From: Marsupella aquatica
Taxonomy: Eukaryota; Marchantiophyta
Length of the DNA stretch: 64,000 nucleotides
Assembly (NCBI GenBank): GCA_973895155.1
Contig: OZ316894.1
Location: 14,074,001-14,138,000, forward strand
Reading direction: 5' to 3'
A program made the translations under genes and the position numbers. The notes beneath the pieces are model-generated. The model saw only the letters and a list, made by a program, of their open reading frames with translations. It was not told the DNA's origin and did no database searches. Position 1 is the stretch's first letter. Each line of letters opens with the position of its first letter. Below are positions 57,690-64,000 of this stretch, one piece after another.

Positions 57690-58500
57690 GCATGGAGCCA
57701 TTCTATATCAGAGGAATAAGTGCATGACAGGATATGTGCCCGTTGCAGGAGTTGTGTTGAGACCATTGAACACCTGTTCTTCACCTGCAAGACGGTGACA
57801 AAGAGATGGAGAGAAGTGCACAACATTCTGCAGGGAGCTTCTGCACTAAAGTTCTCTAATCAGAATTTGTTCCACACGATTGTCTTTGCGGTTCGAATTC
57901 ACAAACAGAAACCAGGACCACTGATCATTGTGATGGAGATGAGCAACAGCATATGGAAGGAAAGGAACGCTACTACCTATTCCCAATTCCAGGGGAGACT
58001 CCCGGGATGGGTGGTCCTAAGACAAGCAGAAACACACCTGAGGACGCTAGCTGTACGAGGGGTGCACCACACCCAGGAAACTGAGGAAAGCGTTGGAACA
58101 AATTCAGAATGATTGTGCTGAAACCCTGGGAACAGACTGAGAGCCTTGTTGCCCTGAATTTGTCTATTGATGAGTTTTTACCCAGCTACACTGGGGTGAA
58201 AGAGGGGGGGGGGAATATGCAGGTTAGGTGGGACAAGGAGAGGTTACAGGGAATTAATACTAGACTAGATAAGTTGCACAAGAGTTTCTCTAGTGTGGAG
58301 CATGAACCTTTAGTTGAGTACAAGGATAGCACTTTCAAGGGGGGTCAAATGATGGGGGGGATTCAGGGAGAGATGGTGTTGGCGACCACCTGGTGGTTGC
58401 ACCGGGTTTTCTGACCTGATTGCCCGGGGTGGTTCTGTCTCCTGGGGGTTTGTGCGGGTCCCGGCCCTGTTCTGGTTTTTGGTGGGAAAAAAAACTGATA
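57690..58500 (+). mobile_element. 5'-truncated L1-type LINE
   Basis: Only the C-terminal zf-RVT part of ORF2 and the 3' tail remain. It ends with GGTTTTTGGTGGGAAAAAAA, a typical plant L1 3' end with a short A tail. The left limit is approximate. Confidence 0.75.
57721..58112 (+). pseudogene. LINE ORF2 C-terminal zf-RVT fragment
   Basis: Encodes CARCRSCVETIEHLFFTC and, downstream, SNSIWKERNATTYSQF: the zinc-binding zf-RVT module and the following segment found at the C-terminus of plant LINE reverse transcriptases. All upstream domains are missing. A further open frame (58109-58414) is LINE tail sequence. Confidence 0.85.
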
Positions 58501-58667
58501 TCAACGGAGTGATAACTGATGATGTTGTGTAACCTGTCTCTAGGTCACCAACCTGACATTGAACATCTACTTTTCAATTTCAATGGAATTATATTTCTTT
58601 TTGAAGACCCATTTGCTAGTCACTGGTTATTGATCTGCTAGGATCTTAACAAAAAATCTCAAGTCTT

Positions 58668-59230
58668 GTTATCCATTAGTAATTACATCTCCCTTTGAGT
58701 TGCAACACCTCATTCAACCTTGCCCAGTAGTGTTATCCATTAGTAATTAAATCTCCCTTTGCACCTCATTCAAGCTTGCCCAATCTTACATCTCTATTTG
58801 CATTGTAGCACCTCATTCAAGCTTGCCCAATCTTACATCTCTATTTGCATTGTAGCACCTCATTCAAGCTTGTAGATAATGCATTATTTTCATTAAGAGG
58901 AGAAATACTATTGTACTCTCAATTAAATGAACCCACTAATGTCATTCCTGGTCATCTCACTTAAATGAACCCACCAATATGTCATTCCTGGTCAAACGTC
59001 CTCATAGTCACCAATTCACATTGAGTTTTCCATGCTGGTCTAATCGGAGGGTGGAACTAGGGATATTCCATGATATATTGTGGGATTGTGTTCTGTTTAC
59101 ACACCTTGAGCTCAACATTTTTAGCCTTTTCCCACTTTAGTCGATTGGCATGGAATTACTAGGTAAGGGATATTCCATGATTTATTGTGGGATAGTATTC
59201 CGTTTACACACCTTGAGCTTGACTTTGAGA
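58668..59230. repeat. Cluster of short tandem and near-tandem duplications
   Basis: A 47-bp unit starting CAAGCTTGCCCAATCTTACA occurs at 58771-58817 and 58818-58864. TGTTATCCATTAGTAATTA occurs near 58668 and 58730. A unit containing AATGAACCCAC and GTCATTCCTGGTCA occurs twice in 58927-58994. GGGATATTCCATGAT occurs near 59050 and 59168. No gene is seen. Confidence 0.75.
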
Positions 59231-60320
59231 CTTTTCCCACAATGGACATGAGAATAGGTACATGTGACTTTGTGGCCAGATGGATAGTTACAAGAAATAA
59301 AGCAGATAATTAGTGGATCAATGGGTATCAATGTCATGAGCCTCGAGTTAGGAGCATTATGTGCAAGGATATCATATAAAACCGAAAAAAGAAAAAAGTA
59401 TGGGGGGGGCTGATCGAGAACTGAAATTGGCGCAAAAGCGGCGTTGGCTTTTTGCTCCCCTTACGAGGTTATTGAAGGTTTTCGCTAAGGAATGATAAGG
59501 GTCGTGTGGAGGAGGTAGATGAGTTGAAAGGGGAAGTCGATAGGCAGGTTTCTGTTCTATACCGAAGTTATGAGCTGCGATATGGTTGGGAGGAAAGGGA
59601 GATCCTGATTGAGGGGTTTGCGCAGTTGCTTAAGTTAGGTTATAGTGCAAATATGATGTAGGAGACAAGATTGCCGCTGATGGATCCGCATGGATGGAGC
59701 ACATTATGTAGTTTGGAGTAGTGCTGCTTGCGGGAAAATCCGGTTGGCCTCACTTGGATGACAGCATCGCGCGGAGGTGATTGAACGAAGGCTTAGGGTT
59801 AAGAAAACAGAGAGGTGACAACAACATACGGAAGCACGGGGGGTAGTGTGGGAGGTGATCACATTTGTGTCTCTTTCTCTCTTATGTGCGAAGACAGTGG
59901 AGATCGGGCACTACTAGGAGCAATTCAGTAAAAATGTTGGTACTATCTTGGTGGCTTGCGCTGTGGGGTACCTCACTAGGATCCTTGAGGAGTACATAGT
60001 GCTCCTCCCTGATCGTGGTGATGCATTACATAAGGGCTGGGACAGAGCAACAAAATTGGTTCGTGAGGGGTTCTTTGCGTAAGCAAGGCGTGTATCTGGG
60101 ATTACGCTGCTACTGAGTGACACAACTCGGAGTAAGTAAGTTGTGGGTCTGGGAGTGCGCTGCTACTGGGTGCCGCAACGGTTGGTGCCTGGGATCTGAG
60201 CAAGTAAGTCCTCCATATTACATGTGTGGTTCGGGAAGAATCGAACAACCGATACTCAGGTAAGGATCGGGACTGATCAAGTGTGAATTCCGTTAGGATT
60301 AGGAGTAATCGTGTTGAGAA

Positions 60321-61064
60321 ATGGACTACTATGGACCTAGAGAAGGTGGGCAGCGTTATACGAATGATCGTGGCAGAATTGCTGGTGCACGGGGCTCGCG
60401 TTTTGGTTCTACGGGGGCGGATTGGCAGGGAGGTCGTGCTGGTGGTAGGGGCGGCCACTCGTCGATGAGGGGTGGAGGGAGTGTTGATGCCAATAGACAA
60501 CAGTATTCTCCCCAGGATGCACGCACTGGATACACTGCGGATGGCAATGGTATTGCTGAACCTCGACCTGAAACCTTTCACTTGGCTCAGCGGCAATGGG
60601 AAGCGGAGCAAAATTCACAGCAGCAATGGGCTGCGCAGCAAACTGCTCTGAATTCAAGACCAACAGATTTTGGAGCTGGCCGGAGCTTGAGCGAAAATTC
60701 TGGGAGGCAGATCGGCACAACGGGTGGAGTTGCTGAAGAGAGGCAACGACAGGGTGCGTCTGGTACTGGGAAGGTAAACGTAGATGCGGAGATGCTTGAG
60801 GAGGAAGAACCTGAGGAAACATCAGAGGAGTGCATTCGGATCCTTAAAGAAATTGAGGGAAGTGGACCGGGAGGTGTTGCTGCTGCCACTGAGGAGGCTG
60901 GGGAGATAGCGGAACATACGGGTGGGTCTGCCAAGTGCTTGACTCCACTGGTTGCTTCTTCTCCTGTGGGGACTCGGATCCTGGGTAACCCGGAACTGGG
61001 GGTCACTCCCCCGGCTGAAAGAATTGGCAGGGTGGCCTCACCTGGGGCTCGTCCTCGTATCTAG
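60321..61064 (+). CDS. LINE ORF1-like protein, 247 aa
   Basis: Starts MDYYGPREGGQRYTNDRG and continues Arg/Gly-rich (GADWQGGRAGGRGG), then Gln-rich and acidic (EEEEPEETSEE). RGG-rich sequence often binds RNA, which suits an ORF1 role of packaging the LINE transcript. No CCHC knuckle or RRM is visible, so this assignment rests mainly on its place 50 bp before ORF2. The open frame is intact. Confidence 0.55.
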   Translation: MDYYGPREGGQRYTNDRGRIAGARGSRFGSTGADWQGGRAGGRGGHSSMRGGGSVDANRQQYSPQDARTGYTADGNGIAEPRPETFHLAQRQWEAEQNSQQQWAAQQTALNSRPTDFGAGRSLSENSGRQIGTTGGVAEERQRQGASGTGKVNVDAEMLEEEEPEETSEECIRILKEIEGSGPGGVAAATEEAGEIAEHTGGSAKCLTPLVASSPVGTRILGNPELGVTPPAERIGRVASPGARPRI

Positions 61065-61113
61065 GTGTGGGGGATCGCTAGATCCTCGGGCTTACCTCTG
61101 TTGGATAGCCTGA

Positions 61114-64000
61114 ATGGATAGCCCGTGGAAAATCGCCTCTTGGAATGTGTGCGGGCTGTGTGAGCCCAATAGGAAACATGTGATCAAAAACTGGGCCGTG
61201 GCATTAAGGCCCCCTCTGGATATATTTGCATTACAAGAAGTGAAGTCAGAACAGTTCAGATTGGACATTGCCCTACGTACTATTCTACCACTGTATCAAC
61301 ACTTCTCTGCAGCCCCGGATGGGGGACGTGGGGGGTCAGCCCTGCTCATACAACCCCTGCTTAAAGTGATTAGATCTGGTGCACTTGAGCTTGGGAGAGC
61401 GGTATGGGTGATTATAGAGCATACTAGTGGTATGATTGGAGTGGTAAGTGTGTATGCCCCCAACTCTGCAAGACAACGGGCTCTATTATGGCATGAACTC
61501 AAGGTAGAACTGCCACAAGCGAACTGGATTTTGTGCGGTGATTTCAACATGACTGAATCTAGGATGGATTCATCGAGCGGATCCTCCTTACTGAAGGGAC
61601 GGGAGGCAGAATTTTGGCGTTTTTTACAAGTGCGATTGGATCTTATTGATGTCTATAACCTGGGCTGCACAGTGATAGGATCAAGATACACGTGGAGACG
61701 TGTCCGGCATGCAAACCTCACTCAGTCTAGACTGGACAGGTTTTACCTTAGTGGTCTTGGAGGTTGGATTGCTGGCACAGTGGAGCTAACTCATGATGGG
61801 GGCTCGTCACTGTCGGACCATGATCCCATTGTGGCTGTTTTGCGCTTTCAGATTGAGGAGAGGGATTCGGAAAGAGGTAAATCCCACTTTTTTAAAGCTA
61901 ACCCTTACGTACTCCGGGATCCGAAGAATATTGAGCAATTGGAGGCTGCCTGGCGGGCGGGGGGGTGGGCGAGGTGAACCCTCACTTGCGTTTCTCTCGT
62001 GCATGTTAGAGACTACGAAAAAAATATATGGAGTTGCAATCCGCACCGAGACAGTCTGAGGAGGAGTTGAAATTTCCGAGAGATAAAGTGAGAATACTTA
62101 AGACTACTATTGTAGATGAATGCTCACTGGATGAACTGACAGAGTTTCTGCAATGGGAGGACATGCTTCACGTAGCTGAAGTTGAGACGGCGCACCAGGC
62201 CAGACGGTTAGCTAGAATTCGGTGGCTGGGAGAAGGGGAGGAATCAACTAAATTTTACTTTGCCACAGTCAAGGCTAAAAGAGAGAGAGAAGCTATGAGG
62301 ATGCTAGTAAAGGAGGATGGATCGGTACTTACAGATTTCAAGGACATCATTGGGGAAGTAGAGCAGCAATGTGAGGCGCTTTACTCTCCTGGGCAACCAT
62401 CTGAGGAGGAGCTACTAGAAAGCAGGTGCAATAGGGATAAGCTATTGCGGAGTACTAAATCGGCATTCACGGCGGCGGAGATACACAGGATGGAGGCACT
62501 TCCTACGATCTCCGAGGTGAAAGAGGTGTTGTGGCTTCTCCCGGAGGACAAGGCCCCTGGGACGGATGGGCTCACGGCTGAGGTTTACAGAGCCTGTTGG
62601 GAGTTCATGAAGGATGATATGGTGGCAATGATACAGGATTTCTGGCTCACAGGCGAGTTGGCTGCTGAGATCAAGGATGGCCTGATAAAGCTGATACCAA
62701 AAAAACCTGATAAAAGATACTTGAAGGATTGGCGCCCTCTGACGATGCTTAACACTAGCTACAAAATCCTGGCCAAAGTGATCGCTCTACGAATTAAGCA
62801 CCTGCTATGTAACCTGATCAGTCCTCAGCAGACCGGGTTTATCCCGGGTAGACGTATCTTAGAGAATATTTCGCTTGCTAGGCTTACAAGTGACTGGGTT
62901 CAAAATTGCAGGAAGGGAGCATTATTCCTAAAACTTGACTTTGAGAAAGCATTCGACAGGGTTAACCACGAGTATCTCTGGGAGTCTATGTTGCTGCTGG
63001 GATTTAGTGGTAGGATTGTGAACATAGTTAAAGCCTTGTTCTCTAATGCCAGCTCTCGAGTACTAGTCAATGGCTTTCTTAGCAAATATTTTTTGATGTG
63101 TCGGGGGGTGAGGCAGGGATGTCCTCTCTCCCCTCTTCTATTTGTGATTTCTACCCAACCTCTCATGGATTTCTTGGATGCTGAGCTTGCGGCTGGTCGA
63201 CTTGCTGGTATCCAGGTTTCAGATGTGCTTACAGTGTGCTACAGATTGTTTGCTGATGATGTGGGGATGTTCATCCCTGCAACAGAGGAAGCGTTTAGGG
63301 ATGCTACTACGGCTCTGTCATGTTATGAAAGTGCATCTGGTGCTAGGCTGAACTTATGAAAATCTGTTATCATCCCACTTGCTTTGGACCTAATTCCAGA
63401 CTGGCTCAAGGCTACAGGCTGCAAGATTAGTGAGCAAGGTGAAGTGCAGAAGTATCTGGGTGCTCCATATTGGACTCTCAGTGGGTAATTTACATCGCTT
63501 CTGCCTGGATAAGGTTGCGGCACGCTTGTCCTCTTGGTCAAATAAATTGCTGTCCTTCACAGGTCGGACGTTGCTGGTGAAACATGTGCTCATGGCAATA
63601 CCGATATATCACGTAATGTATATGAAGGCCTCGGAAGGGCTGGCAAAGAAACTGATTGCGTTGTGCAGGGATTTTCTATGGGGTTATAATCTTGAGGGCG
63701 GGAAGAAGATTCCGCTGGTGGCATGGGACAAGATGGCTCGCCCTAAGGTGGATGGCGGACTGGGGTTTCGTGACTTTAGAAGTCACTCTGATGCGCTACT
63801 TACTCAGTGGTTTATGAAGGCCTTGGATTATCCCAACACGGAATGGGCTGGCATGCTTGCTGCTAATCTGAGTCTTATTGGATGGCTGAATTTCAGGGTG
63901 ATTAGGCGAAATCACTACACATTTGCAGATAAGCTGCTTTTATGTACTCCAAGATCTTGCTACGGGTGACATACACTTGGGGAATCTGGAAGGCCTGGGA
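61114..64000 (+). pseudogene. LINE ORF2: APE endonuclease and reverse transcriptase, frameshifted
   Basis: The endonuclease part shows SWNVCG, LQEVKSE, GDFNMTE and SDHDPI, the catalytic landmarks of APE-type enzymes. The reverse transcriptase part shows KAPGTDGLTAEVY, IPKKPDKRYLKDWRPL, QTGFIPGR, KLDFEKAFDRV, GCPLSPLLF and LFADD. Lesions seen: a frame change in the G run at about 61953-61970, a TGA at 63357-63359, a shift near 63465 and another near 63947. The zf-RVT part would lie beyond the window. This copy cannot make a full protein. The family's product nicks DNA and copies its RNA into the genome. Confidence 0.92.

Larger units (their letters stand above)
59400..64000 (+). mobile_element. 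L1-type LINE, long but decayed, continues past the window
   Basis: It comprises a 5' region (about 59400-60320), ORF1 (60321-61064) and ORF2 (61114 to the window end) with endonuclease and reverse transcriptase. The left limit is a guess. The 5' region has a broken frame (LEEYIVLLPDRGDALHKGWD near 59970) that may be older coding sequence. Confidence 0.8.

Noticed and set aside
1-64000. CRISPR array, bacterial operon, LTR retrotransposon or viral genes
   Set aside because: None of the required repeats, integrase/gag-pol motifs or operon structure was seen.

Overview
This is repeat-dense plant nuclear DNA. The evidence is plant-type CACTA (En/Spm) transposon genes (TNP2 transposase with Transposase_21, DUF4218 and DUF4216 regions, plus a TnpA-like partner), a captured piece of a plant ribosomal protein L18a gene, spliceosomal introns in the transposon genes, and plant-type L1 LINEs. 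I cannot name the species. No ordinary single-copy host gene is recognisable. Almost everything is a transposon or a transposon remnant.

Layout. Positions 1-46215 are one large CACTA element (E1). Its left end lies upstream of the window and its right end is at 46215. Two other CACTA elements sit inside it. E2 (10747-23893, target duplication AGC) is a same-family copy in opposite orientation, inserted in the third exon of the E1 transposase. It contains a 100-N gap where its own BRCT and TNP2 genes should be. E3 (24632-41733, 17,102 bp, target duplication GAA) is a complete element of a related family, inserted in the first exon of the E1 TnpA-like gene. E2 still carries the uninterrupted version of that exon, so the empty site for E3 is visible at 15226-15228. 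To the right lie a tRNA-like SINE, a degraded CACTA end (E5, 47876), a small CACTA (E6, 50065-51666, duplication CAT) with a 5S rRNA-like stretch, a deleted CACTA (E4, 51908-56556, duplication TTT), three decayed copies of an unknown coding repeat, a 5'-truncated LINE (about 57690-58500), and a longer decayed LINE that runs off the window (about 59400-64000).

Gene content. E1 and E3 share one gene order: a 149-aa Cys-rich protein, a 226-aa protein with three PHD-like zinc fingers resembling the PHD block of EDM2, a protein with two BRCT domains, the TNP2 transposase, then a many-exon TnpA-like gene ending in a Tnp1-type domain. The three accessory reading frames are intact in every assembled copy, while the E1 transposase carries two in-frame stops and E3 one. 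An EDM2-like chromatin reader and a BRCT repair-type protein, kept open in two diverged families, suggest that these elements carry their own anti-silencing, targeting or repair module. That function is inference; the gene content and element boundaries are read from the sequence.

Limits. Exon limits come from GT/AG sites and from comparing copies by eye, without transcripts. The E2 gap is 100 Ns and probably of unknown true length.
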